The notes under the pieces were generated by a model. It was not told the origin of the DNA. It did no database searches and saw only the letters and a list, made by a program, of their open reading frames with translations. Of a stretch of DNA of 54,679 bases, positions 34,463-42,961 are shown piece after piece. Source of the stretch: Gracilinema caldarium (GTDB taxonomy: Bacteria; Spirochaetota; Spirochaetia; Treponematales; Breznakiellaceae); assembly GCF_029265695.1 (NCBI RefSeq), contig NZ_JAJUHW010000017.1, forward strand, positions 1 through 54,679, read 5' to 3'. Positions within the stretch are counted from its first letter, which is position 1. The number at the start of each line of letters is the position of its first letter. The position numbers and the translations under genes were made by a program.

Positions 34463-35125
34463 ATGAAAAAGTTTCTAAAAGAGTGTATAGATAGGCGGAA
34501 CACCTGTGGCTGTATCGTGGCAATGCTGTTCATCATTTTCTCTTTCAGCTCCTGTATCGGTCTCAATTCTAATGTGACCATCCGTCAGAATGGTTCCGGT
34601 ACCATTCAAATGGAATACCGGCTCTCCCGCATGTTTGAAGCTTTGGGAAAGCTGGACGGCAATGAAAAACAGCTGCCACTGCCGGTAAGCCGCACCGATT
34701 TTGAACGAACCCTCACTCGCGTTCCTGGTTTGTCTCTTTCATCTTATTCAAGCAGCCAGGATGATAAAGATATTATTGTAAAGGCCGAACTCGCTTTTAC
34801 GAACCTAGAAGCCCTTAAAGGTTTTCTGGATGCCACAGGCCAATCGGTGCGGCTTGCAACAGAAGGCGGAAACAGGACCCTGGAACTTTTGCTTGTGCGT
34901 GGAATAAAGAATGTTGACAAGGAATTGGAAAACCTGGTTCGCACCATATTTTCTGGCTATAATATAGATATGCGTTTTACTCTTCCCTCGGTACCGACCA
35001 TGTCTACTACAAGTAAAATAGGCCAAGGTACTGTAACAGGAAAATCTGCCAGGTATAGTTCATCGGTAACTGATCTGGTTTTGAGTTCTGATGCTGTCCA
35101 GCTAAAGCTTTCTTGGAAAGAATAA
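34463..35125 (+). CDS. Lipoprotein with LppM/DUF3153-like body
   Basis: A 220-residue protein with an extended signal peptide and lipobox SFSSC (Cys near residue 31). The stretch NVTIRQNGSGTIQMEYRLSRM, then a mixed alpha/beta body, looks like the LppM/DUF3153 type of small lipoproteins; this is a tentative resemblance. It is preceded by an AGGAG site 7 bases before the ATG and followed closely by another exported protein gene, so the set DUF503-lipoprotein-exported protein is probably one operon. Function unknown. Confidence 0.72.
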   Translation: MKKFLKECIDRRNTCGCIVAMLFIIFSFSSCIGLNSNVTIRQNGSGTIQMEYRLSRMFEALGKLDGNEKQLPLPVSRTDFERTLTRVPGLSLSSYSSSQDDKDIIVKAELAFTNLEALKGFLDATGQSVRLATEGGNRTLELLLVRGIKNVDKELENLVRTIFSGYNIDMRFTLPSVPTMSTTSKIGQGTVTGKSARYSSSVTDLVLSSDAVQLKLSWKE

Positions 35126-35138
35126 TGGGGTGAAAAGG

Positions 35139-36293
35139 ATGAATAATCGCCGTATCAATTTATTTTTTGCGGTCATGCTATTCCTTTTTTTGCTAGCTAA
35201 TGGCCTCAGCGTATCCGCCCAGAGCCAGAATGTGCTTTCATCCATGGAAAGCCTTATGAAGGCTTCCCAGGACGCCTTTGATACCAACCACCCGGTAGAA
35301 GCTTTAAGACATTTAGTGGCAGTGCTAGCCCTCAACGAAGAAGGCCAAGCAGAATCCTCCGCGGCATCGAAAAGCCGCAGGGCCGAATTGGTGAGACAGG
35401 CGGATCAAAAACTCACAGAAATCGGAGCCCGGCTTACCTTGGAAGCTGGAGACGGATGGATGAATAATGATGGCACCCAGCGAGCCGGAAATGTCAGGGA
35501 TCTCGCTAAGGGAAACGGCCTTATGCCCTCAGTACGATTGGTTGTAAATTACGATTTTGGCAAAGCTGTGGTGGCCGATGCACCGATCCGCTTCGCCTTT
35601 GTAGACGGTCTTGGAGACATCACCTTTTCTGCAACTACGGATGCGAATGGAGTTGCTTCCGCGGTGGTTCGCAGTGTACAGCGGACTGACAAACCGGTGT
35701 TGATTAGGGCCACCCTGGTAATTTCCAACCGGGGTAAAACGAGGGTTTTCCCCGAAGTTCATAGGGATTTTGCCTATGTTCTGCCAGCTCGGACTGCTCG
35801 GATCTTTGCATCAGAAGGACCCGCTATCCCTAGTGCTGATACAGGCTTCCAAGCAAATGGTGCAGCAGCCCTTGCGGACAGTATTGGCAGGTCCCTGAAG
35901 ACCGCAGGGCTCGATCTGGTTCCGGCCGATGCTGCATTGGATCCTAAAACCTTTACGGCAGCTATGCAGGGTGATCTTGATGCGATTCAAAAGGCATGTA
36001 CTCTAGGGGGGACCAGTGTTTCCTATCTTGTGCTTGCCGAAGTTCGTTACGATGAGCCTCGCCAAATGTTTCTGAACGGCAAGGCATACAATATTTACAC
36101 CGCTACTGCCCGGGCTCAGATTCGAATTGTGAGACGCAACGGCACTATTGCTATAAGCAGACCGGTGATCTCCGTAAAAGGTCAGGGCGGCAACACTGAG
36201 GCAGCGATACAATCAGCCCTCGCGGAAGCGCGCAAGGCGGTAGAACAGGATCTCGCAACAAGTGCAGATGAGCTTGTAAAATCGCTGGACTAA
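35139..36293 (+). CDS. Exported protein with LPP20/FlgT-like domain
   Basis: A 384-residue protein with a signal peptide (about 1-28, ending SVSAQ), a helical segment, a short beta-sandwich-like region (about 110-215) and a C-terminal alpha/beta domain (about 220-384) with alternating strands, as in LPP20/CsgG/FlgT-type periplasmic proteins. I chose ATG 35139 because GGGG (35127-35130) is well placed; GTG at 35130 is possible. It converges with the next gene, stop codons 9 bases apart. No catalytic residues stand out. Confidence 0.65.
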   Translation: MNNRRINLFFAVMLFLFLLANGLSVSAQSQNVLSSMESLMKASQDAFDTNHPVEALRHLVAVLALNEEGQAESSAASKSRRAELVRQADQKLTEIGARLTLEAGDGWMNNDGTQRAGNVRDLAKGNGLMPSVRLVVNYDFGKAVVADAPIRFAFVDGLGDITFSATTDANGVASAVVRSVQRTDKPVLIRATLVISNRGKTRVFPEVHRDFAYVLPARTARIFASEGPAIPSADTGFQANGAAALADSIGRSLKTAGLDLVPADAALDPKTFTAAMQGDLDAIQKACTLGGTSVSYLVLAEVRYDEPRQMFLNGKAYNIYTATARAQIRIVRRNGTIAISRPVISVKGQGGNTEAAIQSALAEARKAVEQDLATSADELVKSLD

Positions 36294-36302
36294 AAGCTAT
36301 AC

Positions 36303-38249
36303 TTATGGAATTTCCTGGACCTTTTCTGCTTCTGCTGTTCCAAGGAAACCTCGTACACGCACTTTGATCTTTTCGTCCTGAGGCAAAAGTAGTTCGAATC
36401 GGAGCGGATTATCTGGATGGATCCCCAAAGAGGCTGTCATGGTTTTTGAGCCCGGATTATCAAAGGGGATCGTACTCTCGATCAACTGAATTTGACCATC
36501 ACCATTTTGTTCAAGTCGTATGTCGTAGCGGTCTACGGGACTGTTTGCTGTAATTTGTATAGAAATAGAACGTTGGTTCAGAAAGATGGTACTGGAATGG
36601 CTTACCGTAAATTGGGGCTTTTTGCTGTCAATGACAGACTTAGCCTGCAGTTCGGTCTCTGGCATCTTCATGGTAAAGAAGGCTAACAGAATCGCGGCTC
36701 CAAAGATATACCTTCCAACAAAGATGCGATTTTTACTTCCCGCTTTTCTTGCTTTTTGTATTTTCAAGAACACGGTTCGTTTCCATAACAAAACAAAGGG
36801 AAGCATGATAAGGGCAAATAAAAGACTGTAGACCAAAGATGATGGATAAATTAAAGCTGTATGTATAGTCTGCCCTTTCGTAACAGCACTTGTGAATAGG
36901 ATGAGAATAAGACCGGGAGCCATAACCGTACTCATAAGGCTGATGGAAAATGAATGCACAAAGGAGCCGATAAAAATCCACATGAGGGCCCATAAAAAGA
37001 TGGGCATCAGGGTAATATCTATGGCTATAGCGGTAAACAAACCTACTAAGACCAAAATAAGGGCCCCATGTCCGTAAAAACTTGAACGTTTGGGTATGGT
37101 AATTTTCTCAGTGACCGGAGAAACAATGCTAAAGAAGGAAACCCATAGGAGCAAAAACATAAAGTCCATGGCGGGGAAATTGCTTTCTTCTGTATAATGT
37201 ACGATGAGCCAGAATTTTACAGCCAGCCGAGCGGCATAGAGACTTAAAACAAGGAGGCCAAAATAAAGAAGGAATACCCAGGAACGGCGGAGAAAAACGA
37301 GCCAATGGCTTAAGATTTTACGCCGATAAAGAATAGAGTAAAGGGAAAAAAACAGAATAATTCCAAAAAAACTCCCAATAATAAATAAAACCGTCGTTTT
37401 TTCATCGATAATAAAATAATTTTTATTAAATGCAACCAGAGAATAGTGATAATCAAAAAGAGAAGTGTCTTCGGGAAGCTGGGTATACATCAATATAAGA
37501 AATTGGGACAGTACATCAGAGTCAATACCGCTGCCTTCGGCGGGTAGCGTTATATACAGGGCAGGAAAACTGCGGTCTTGAATTGTTTGCAATGCCCTTG
37601 GAGAAGGAATCCACCCAAGGCGGAATAGCTCGCTATAGGGCTGGGGTATTTCGACGGGGATGGCTAGCCGCTTACCGTTTGAAAGCGCTTGTGCAATGAG
37701 CTGCCGGGGACTAATATGCCCTTCTGATCCCTGGTATATAGAGAGTGGCTGACCTGCCGCAGCACTATCATCAAAATATAACACCGATACCGATTCTGGA
37801 TCATCAATCTGATCTAACTGATCTATGAGACCCCGCTGGCCATCTTTTTCATCCGCAAGAAAGGCTATTCTGATTCTCCAGGAAGGGATTTCTTGGGCAA
37901 TATGGGAAAGCATGCCGAGGGCCACGTTTACAGCCGTCTTGGCGTACAAAGGGACCGCGACTAGGAAGGCTATGTCTGTATCATTACCTTTACCGCCCCA
38001 ATCAAACTGAATTGAAGTACCAAAACCGCCATAACGAGTAAGAAGGGGCCTGAGGTTATAGGGAAGTCTTAGCTTTTCCGCGTAATTAATAATTTCTAAA
38101 ACCCTTTGATCTTCTTCATTGCCTTGGGCGGCCCGCAGGACTATACGTTGTTTGTCTGCACCTTGGCCATGGGTAAACCATAGGGGCAGCATGAGGAAGA
38201 TAATTCCAAGAATCTGAATATTCAATAAAGGGTTGCGTCTAAAATACAC
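36303..38249 (-). CDS. Polytopic membrane protein with a possible degenerate M28-like ectodomain
   Basis: About 648 residues. A signal-anchor-like helix is followed by a soluble region (about 35-280) with the alternating pattern and the segment NDTDIAFLVAVPLYAKTAVN then WRIRIAFLADEK, resembling the M28 peptidase/GPI-transamidase fold but without clear metal ligands. Eight or nine membrane helices come next (about 290-530), and a C-terminal beta domain of 100 residues. The frame extends upstream to a TTG at 38276, but that falls inside the promoter (38256-38284), so I use GTG 38249. The start remains uncertain. Function unknown. Confidence 0.6.
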   Translation of the reverse strand: MYFRRNPLLNIQILGIIFLMLPLWFTHGQGADKQRIVLRAAQGNEEDQRVLEIINYAEKLRLPYNLRPLLTRYGGFGTSIQFDWGGKGNDTDIAFLVAVPLYAKTAVNVALGMLSHIAQEIPSWRIRIAFLADEKDGQRGLIDQLDQIDDPESVSVLYFDDSAAAGQPLSIYQGSEGHISPRQLIAQALSNGKRLAIPVEIPQPYSELFRLGWIPSPRALQTIQDRSFPALYITLPAEGSGIDSDVLSQFLILMYTQLPEDTSLFDYHYSLVAFNKNYFIIDEKTTVLFIIGSFFGIILFFSLYSILYRRKILSHWLVFLRRSWVFLLYFGLLVLSLYAARLAVKFWLIVHYTEESNFPAMDFMFLLLWVSFFSIVSPVTEKITIPKRSSFYGHGALILVLVGLFTAIAIDITLMPIFLWALMWIFIGSFVHSFSISLMSTVMAPGLILILFTSAVTKGQTIHTALIYPSSLVYSLLFALIMLPFVLLWKRTVFLKIQKARKAGSKNRIFVGRYIFGAAILLAFFTMKMPETELQAKSVIDSKKPQFTVSHSSTIFLNQRSISIQITANSPVDRYDIRLEQNGDGQIQLIESTIPFDNPGSKTMTASLGIHPDNPLRFELLLPQDEKIKVRVRGFLGTAEAEKVQEIP

Positions 38250-38255
38250 CGATAC

Positions 38256-38284
38256 AAGATAGTAAGGGACGGACAAACCGTCAA
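38256..38284 (-). promoter_or_regulatory. Promoter for the polytopic membrane protein gene
   Basis: On the minus strand TTGACG (38279-38284), a 17-base spacer and TATCTT (38256-38261). It lies 6 bases before the GTG at 38249, a leaderless arrangement, and diverges from the promoter at 38292-38320. Confidence 0.45.
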
Positions 38285-38291
38285 GATTGGG

Positions 38292-38320
38292 ATGACAGAA
38301 GCACTAGTCTCAGTTATAAT
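38292..38320 (+). promoter_or_regulatory. Promoter for the GHKL-like gene (leaderless)
   Basis: ATGACA (38292-38297), a 17-base spacer and a perfect TATAAT (38315-38320), then 8 bases to the ATG at 38329. No Shine-Dalgarno lies in between. Confidence 0.6.
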
Positions 38321-38328
38321 AACTTTGT

Positions 38329-39495
38329 ATGTCAAATCAAGAAAGAAAAACCGTGTTGGACTTGCCTCTTAAGATTGTGTTGTCCGAAGAGGGAACCACT
38401 GTTTTTATTAAACAAAACAAGAAACTTGCTAAATTTAAACTGGCAGACAATAAGGAAGAGTACGGCTTATTGCTCGATAAATTTGTGCCCGCCGCCATAC
38501 AGCGGCTTTTGCTCATCGATTATATCTCAAAAATAGAAATTTCGCGGCCCGAATTTGTATCCCGCCGCCAGGAAGTAATGGACCTTTGCAAGCTCATTGT
38601 CTACAGCTTGCTGTACCGGCAGTTCAACAATGCATTGTTTTCAAAACTGCTGGCATCAGAGGTTATCAAGAAATGGAACCGTACCAACCCGTCATCCATA
38701 ATTGATGAAAAGACAAAATTTAATGAAACCTTTTTGCAAAACTATTTAAAAGAACAGGAAAAACAGGTTTTTGAATTAAAAGAGGAAATTTTATCTCCTA
38801 TTCGTACCGCGGTCACGAGAAATTCCAATCTGCTTCCGGAAGAAAAAAATATACAGCTTTTTTTAAGTGAAAAGCTCCTTAATAATCTCCGATCGATTAT
38901 CTGGTTTATACTTATCAAGTTCCGCGGAGTAGAGAATTTTGATAATCTTATAAAAGATATCCGATATAGCGTCGCGGAATATATTGAAAAGTCCCGTATT
39001 GCCGAATATGTGGCCCTCATGGTGATAGAACTGGCGGTGAACGCGGAAAATACCAACTTAAGACGGGAAGCCGCGACGCTCTACCGGGGAGCAGTGGATG
39101 CCAATGCGGTCCTTTTTGACCAAAATATCCGTATGAGGGTTATTGAGGAACTAACCAGAAAAAATGACCTGGTCTACGTTTCCTGGAAAATTGGCGGAAC
39201 CAGTACCAGCATAGGGACCCAGGGAAAACTCCAGATTACCTTGTACAACAAAGAAAGCGAATATCAGGAAATTAAAGATAGCATCGATTCCAAAAAATCG
39301 GCGGATCTTAAAAAGAAGAGCCTCTTTGATTTTTACAAGGAAATCCCTGAAGGTGGAGCCGATACGGAGCTGGGACTCTACTATCTATCATACCTGAGCG
39401 AAGCCTGTGAAAAGGTAGGAGTGAAATTTGAGTCCCTGGTGAGTCAGATAAAAAGCTCCGACACTACAATAATTACCTTAAGTTTTTATCTATAG
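38329..39495 (+). CDS. Cytoplasmic protein with a C-terminal GHKL-ATPase-like fold
   Basis: A 388-residue protein with no signal peptide and no named domain that I recognise. Residues 1-220 are helical. The C-terminal part shows histidine-kinase-like boxes: an N-box-like IELAVNAENTN (Glu234, Asn238), a strand pair, and a G2-like ELGLYYLSYLSEACE (347-361) followed by DTTIITLSFYL, the order of a GHKL ATP-binding fold. There is no phospho-acceptor His motif, so it would be a kinase- or chaperone-like ATPase, or a degenerate one. It is probably leaderless. Its stop overlaps the converging FTR gene by 6 bases. Confidence 0.6.
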   Translation: MSNQERKTVLDLPLKIVLSEEGTTVFIKQNKKLAKFKLADNKEEYGLLLDKFVPAAIQRLLLIDYISKIEISRPEFVSRRQEVMDLCKLIVYSLLYRQFNNALFSKLLASEVIKKWNRTNPSSIIDEKTKFNETFLQNYLKEQEKQVFELKEEILSPIRTAVTRNSNLLPEEKNIQLFLSEKLLNNLRSIIWFILIKFRGVENFDNLIKDIRYSVAEYIEKSRIAEYVALMVIELAVNAENTNLRREAATLYRGAVDANAVLFDQNIRMRVIEELTRKNDLVYVSWKIGGTSTSIGTQGKLQITLYNKESEYQEIKDSIDSKKSADLKKKSLFDFYKEIPEGGADTELGLYYLSYLSEACEKVGVKFESLVSQIKSSDTTIITLSFYL

Positions 39496-39825
39496 AGCCT
39501 TAAAGGGGCGACGCTCAGGAATTCCCTGGGGTTGTTTCCCTGACTTTGCAAAATCTTCTGACCAGTAAAGAGAACAATAGCAATGGCCGTATTCGGCTAT
39601 GTCCTGGGCTGCATATTCGCAGGGGCACAGTATATCCTTATCTGCTTCCCGGGATCCTCCGGTATCCCGGCAGGGACATAGATAGTATCCATATCGGTTC
39701 CAGTTGGTATTAAGGCCCTGTACGAGGTCTTCGTATAATGCAGAATCAGCGGTAAGCACCCAGCCCTGTTTTCGGGCTACCATCTGGGTAAAGGTTTTTG
39801 TTTCTTCCAAAGATTTTGGGTTCAT
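39490..39825 (-). CDS. Ferredoxin-thioredoxin reductase catalytic subunit (FTR-beta type)
   Basis: A 111-residue [4Fe-4S] protein that passes electrons from ferredoxin to a disulfide. The six signature cysteines are Cys50-Pro-Cys52, Cys67-Pro-Cys69 and Cys82-Tyr-Cys84. Plant FTR has CHC where this has CYC, with His81 just before it; spacing between the second and third pairs (12) is larger than in plants (8), as in archaeal and anaerobe homologs. AAGGAGG precedes the ATG. It lies 21 bases after the glutaredoxin-like gene, its probable substrate. No FTR-alpha (variable) subunit is encoded nearby. Confidence 0.88.
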   Translation of the reverse strand: MNPKSLEETKTFTQMVARKQGWVLTADSALYEDLVQGLNTNWNRYGYYLCPCRDTGGSREADKDILCPCEYAAQDIAEYGHCYCSLYWSEDFAKSGKQPQGIPERRPFKAL

Positions 39826-39846
39826 AGTTTCCTCCTTGCTTGCCTA

Positions 39847-40146
39847 TTAGTCCAGCAGTGTTTTGCGCCAGTCCTGTTCAAGAAATCCAATGAGGGTTGT
39901 TTTTCCGTCGATCACCGCAAAGGGGAAGGAAACATGCTCCTTAAATTGTGCATATAGGGCTTCTTTAATTTTGTTCTTCACATCGATAGGGATAAGGTCC
40001 ACATGGATATAACGATGAGCTATCCCCTGATCGCGGAGAAACGCCAGGGCTCTTTTGCAAAAGCCGCAGGTAGAAAGGGCATAGACTTCCACATCGTGTT
40101 TTTTATTCGGCCCTTCAACGGTGGTATATTCAACATAATCGAACAT
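39847..40146 (-). CDS. Glutaredoxin/NrdH-like thiol-disulfide protein
   Basis: A 99-residue thioredoxin-fold protein with active-site Cys27-Gly-Phe-Cys30 and the glutaredoxin-type cis-proline region (VSFPFAVIDGKT). The N-terminal 18 residues are an extra strand. CxxC with GF and the following FTR gene suggest an electron acceptor reduced by FTR rather than by glutathione. GGGGAGG lies 6 bases before the ATG. It sits between photolyase and FTR in one operon. Confidence 0.88.
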   Translation of the reverse strand: MFDYVEYTTVEGPNKKHDVEVYALSTCGFCKRALAFLRDQGIAHRYIHVDLIPIDVKNKIKEALYAQFKEHVSFPFAVIDGKTTLIGFLEQDWRKTLLD

Positions 40147-40158
40147 TAGATCCTCCCC

Positions 40159-41544
40159 TTATTTGTAAAGAGTAGCATATGTATCCGCATCAAACTTCCG
40201 CCTGAGGCCCGCGGCATTCATGTACCGCACGGTCCCATAGATTGGGCGGCCAGACCAGGGCCTGTCGTGTTTCCCAAAACACCAGGCAATGCCTGCATAT
40301 CCGTTTGGATCCCTGCCATCTAAAGAATACTGATCATTTAAAAAAATGGCAAATTTCATGGCCGTTTCAAAGTCACCCACCCACGAAAGAAGCCGTTTAC
40401 CCCAGTACATCCGCATATAGCCATGCATATAACCGGTTTTTACCATTTGATTCTGGGCAGCGTTCCAGTAGGGATCTTCAGTTTTAGCATCCTCCAGGTT
40501 TTCTAGGGAATAAAGATGTTCCCGGGGATGCAAATTGCCTTCGCTGAGGGTTTTTACCGCCCAGTCAGGAAGTCCGAGGGGAGAATCATAATAGTCATTG
40601 TAATAACAAAAATTGATGCCCAATTCTCGCCGTACTATAAGTTCTTCAAGATAGGCGGCTGCCCCCGGGTGGTCACAGGAAGAAATCCGCGGAAGCTCCA
40701 GCTCCTGCTGGAGCGCCAATACAAGCTCGAGGGGAGAAACAAAACCAAAGTGCAGGGCCGCGCTCATACGGGAGGTCCCCTCTGCAAGCGGATTATTCCG
40801 GCCCGTTTCATAGCTGTCCAGTTTTGTTCTGATGAAATCCATGAAGCGTTCCATGGCAGCGCTGTGTCCCGCTGGTTCGGCAATCTGCTGTCCCTTAAGC
40901 CTCCTGGGCCGGGTGCCCGGGATGTTGACAAAGAGGGATCCTAGTTCTACCGCTTGCAGCGGTACCACTTCCAGCGCTAAATCAAAATTAAGTGATGTGA
41001 GTACTGGCACCGCTTCTGTGGATACATCAAGAAAATCGTCTAAAAGAGGAGTGATTTTTCGCCTGAGTGTATAGGCGGACCATTCTTCTTTAACGCTTGC
41101 GGTTTCTACTGGTATAACCACATTGGATTCAATCCAAACGGTTCTGCAGGGAAGCAGCTCTCCCAATGTTTTTCTCCAGGTGCGCTGATGCCTGAGGTAG
41201 CCCGTATCAAGCACCGCAAGGGCCGCATGCTGGGCAAGACGCGGGATTATATCCAGGGGGCTGCCCTGGAAAATATAAAGTCTTATACCCTTGTCCGCAA
41301 GAACCTGCTGGGCTTCCGCGAGGCCTGTGAGGAGATGTTTATAATGAAGGACCGATGCAGAAAGGTACCTATCCTGCAGACAGAATACGGCGATAAGGGG
41401 GAGTTTTTTGCGGTTTGCCACTTCTACAGCCCAATCCAGGGCAAGGTTGCCTTGCCCTCGAACTGAGGCCTGCATCCAATAGAGGACAAAACTTCCCCGC
41501 TGTTCATCGCGGCTATTGCATTCATGGATTCGCTGTACCTGCAT
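40159..41544 (-). CDS. phrB: Class II CPD DNA photolyase
   Basis: About 461 residues. It repairs UV-induced cyclobutane pyrimidine dimers using blue light and FADH-. Class II features include YWMQASVRGQGNLALDWA at the start, EELIVRRELGINFCYYN, MHGYMRMYWGKRLLSW and the C-terminal DPNGYAGIAWCFGKHDRPW block that binds FAD and the lesion. The frame continues upstream to a TTG at 41580, but the promoter covers that site, so I start at ATG 41544. First gene of the photolyase-glutaredoxin-FTR operon. Presence implies exposure to light or acquisition from a light-exposed lineage. Confidence 0.93.
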   Translation of the reverse strand: MQVQRIHECNSRDEQRGSFVLYWMQASVRGQGNLALDWAVEVANRKKLPLIAVFCLQDRYLSASVLHYKHLLTGLAEAQQVLADKGIRLYIFQGSPLDIIPRLAQHAALAVLDTGYLRHQRTWRKTLGELLPCRTVWIESNVVIPVETASVKEEWSAYTLRRKITPLLDDFLDVSTEAVPVLTSLNFDLALEVVPLQAVELGSLFVNIPGTRPRRLKGQQIAEPAGHSAAMERFMDFIRTKLDSYETGRNNPLAEGTSRMSAALHFGFVSPLELVLALQQELELPRISSCDHPGAAAYLEELIVRRELGINFCYYNDYYDSPLGLPDWAVKTLSEGNLHPREHLYSLENLEDAKTEDPYWNAAQNQMVKTGYMHGYMRMYWGKRLLSWVGDFETAMKFAIFLNDQYSLDGRDPNGYAGIAWCFGKHDRPWSGRPIYGTVRYMNAAGLRRKFDADTYATLYK

Positions 41545-41552
41545 ATGTTCAG

Positions 41553-41580
41553 AGTATATGCTCTTGCGGGGATAACTCAA
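41553..41580 (-). promoter_or_regulatory. Photolyase operon promoter (leaderless arrangement)
   Basis: On the minus strand TTGAGT (41575-41580), a 16-base spacer and TATACT (41553-41558), then 8 bases to ATG 41544. It overlaps the divergent promoter at 41564-41592 on the other strand, so the two may compete. Confidence 0.5.
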
Positions 41581-41592
41581 GGGCGATATGAT
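41564..41592 (+). promoter_or_regulatory. Promoter of the lipoprotein-trmB-ligA operon
   Basis: TTGCGG (41564-41569), a 17-base spacer and TATGAT (41587-41592), then 6 bases to the ATG at 41599. It is interleaved with the divergent photolyase promoter. Confidence 0.45.
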
Positions 41593-41598
41593 AGGAAC

Positions 41599-42243
41599 AT
41601 GCGCCGAATGTTGCCCCTTTTACTCATCAATTTGATACTGCTTTCCTGTTCCCGTTCTGTTCCGCAAATTCAAAACTTCAGTTACAAGCTTATTTATACC
41701 GAGACATCCAAGGGCATCAAAGAACAGCTAAGCCTTTTTGTGCTGGCCCAGGATGAAGATGGAAACGAAGACCTGGACAGCATTTATATAATACATGATG
41801 ACCAACAACTCTACTGGACCTTAAGTTCCGAAGATTGGCTCAAGGTAAACAGGGATAACCAAATGTGGATTGGAAGTCATAGTATATCTATGGTTGATGA
41901 AAGTCCGCTGCCCCGGGGACTGTACCGTATTATTCTTACTGACAAGGGCGGAGAACGGACAGAAAAAATTATTGGCCTCGATGCGCCGCTCCAAAGCAGG
42001 TATGCCTTTCCTCAGCTCCAGGTTATGGGAGATTCCTATACTATCCGTTCTGCCTATCCTAAAAACACTATCTTATGTTATGATAAGGACGGCGCTCTGG
42101 TTAAGTCGGTGCCTGTAACAGCTGCTTCAGGAAGCCTTAAGGCTCTTGGACTTCCTTCCTCAGTGTTTGCCTTTGCCCTCTGGGCAGAAGACCCTGAGGG
42201 AAATACCGGAGCCCTGACAAAAACAATACCAGCAAATTTCTAG
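41599..42243 (+). CDS. Putative lipoprotein
   Basis: About 214 residues with a short signal peptide and lipobox ILLSC (Cys near residue 17), then a beta-rich body with Ig/FN3-like spacing (YKLIYTETSKGIKEQLSLFVLAQDEDG, then LYRIILTDKGGERTEK). I start at ATG 41599; 41608 is an in-frame alternative. The only Shine-Dalgarno-like stretch (AGGA) overlaps the -10 region, so the message may be leaderless. It lies 34 bases ahead of trmB. Function unknown; no match that I recognise. Confidence 0.7.
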   Translation: MRRMLPLLLINLILLSCSRSVPQIQNFSYKLIYTETSKGIKEQLSLFVLAQDEDGNEDLDSIYIIHDDQQLYWTLSSEDWLKVNRDNQMWIGSHSISMVDESPLPRGLYRIILTDKGGERTEKIIGLDAPLQSRYAFPQLQVMGDSYTIRSAYPKNTILCYDKDGALVKSVPVTAASGSLKALGLPSSVFAFALWAEDPEGNTGALTKTIPANF

Positions 42244-42277
42244 TATGGAATAATTATTCACGAGTGGAGCTTTACAA

Positions 42278-42961
42278 ATGCCAGAGACACCCCTAGGAAC
42301 TATCCGGAGCTTTGTATTACGGGCGAGCCGCATGAGCGATGCCCAAAGACGGAGCTATGAAACTCTTGCTCCACAGTATTGTATCCCCTATCAAAAACAA
42401 ACCATAGACCCCAGTACTCTGTTCGAAAAGAAACAGCCCGTTGTTGTGGAAATAGGTTTTGGCATGGGTTCCGCTACAGCTCTGATTGCAGAACAGAATC
42501 CTTCTATCAACTATATTGGGATCGAAGTTCACCGGCCTGGTGTGGGTAAACTGCTGTGGGAGATTGAAAAGCGGGGGCTTAAAAACATAAGAATTATTGA
42601 ACATGATGCGGTAGAAGTTTTAAATGATATGTTCCCGCTAGAATCGGTTGATGCCTTCCATGTGTTTTTCCCCGACCCCTGGCCCAAAAAGCGGCACCAT
42701 AAACGGCGGCTTATCAAGCGGCCCTTTACAGACCTTCTTGTGTCCCGAATGAAGCAGGGCGCCTACTTTTATATGGCTACCGATTGGGCCGATTATGGCA
42801 CCTGGGCCATGGAAGAACTTTCCGCCACGCCGGGCCTGGAAAATCCCTATGATGGCTTTGCCCCTCGGCAAACATGGCGGCCAGAAACTAAATTCGAAAA
42901 GAAAGGGCTCGAAAAAGAACACCGGGTATACGAAATCTATATGATACGGAGCAAAACCTGA
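42278..42961 (+). CDS. trmB: tRNA (guanine-N7-)-methyltransferase TrmB
   Basis: A 227-residue SAM-dependent enzyme that makes m7G46 in the tRNA variable loop. The SAM-binding motif VVEIGFGMGSA and the family hallmark PDPWPKKRHHKRR (PDPWPKK at 132-138) are present, as is the C-terminal TKFEKKG motif that contacts tRNA. GTGGAG lies 9 bases before the ATG. Its TGA overlaps the ligA ATG by one base, so the two genes are translationally coupled. Confidence 0.96.
   Translation: MPETPLGTIRSFVLRASRMSDAQRRSYETLAPQYCIPYQKQTIDPSTLFEKKQPVVVEIGFGMGSATALIAEQNPSINYIGIEVHRPGVGKLLWEIEKRGLKNIRIIEHDAVEVLNDMFPLESVDAFHVFFPDPWPKKRHHKRRLIKRPFTDLLVSRMKQGAYFYMATDWADYGTWAMEELSATPGLENPYDGFAPRQTWRPETKFEKKGLEKEHRVYEIYMIRSKT

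Noticed and set aside
41545-41580. TTG start at 41580 for the photolyase
   Set aside because: It would place the start codon in the -35 box of the only promoter found; ATG 41544 fits that promoter.
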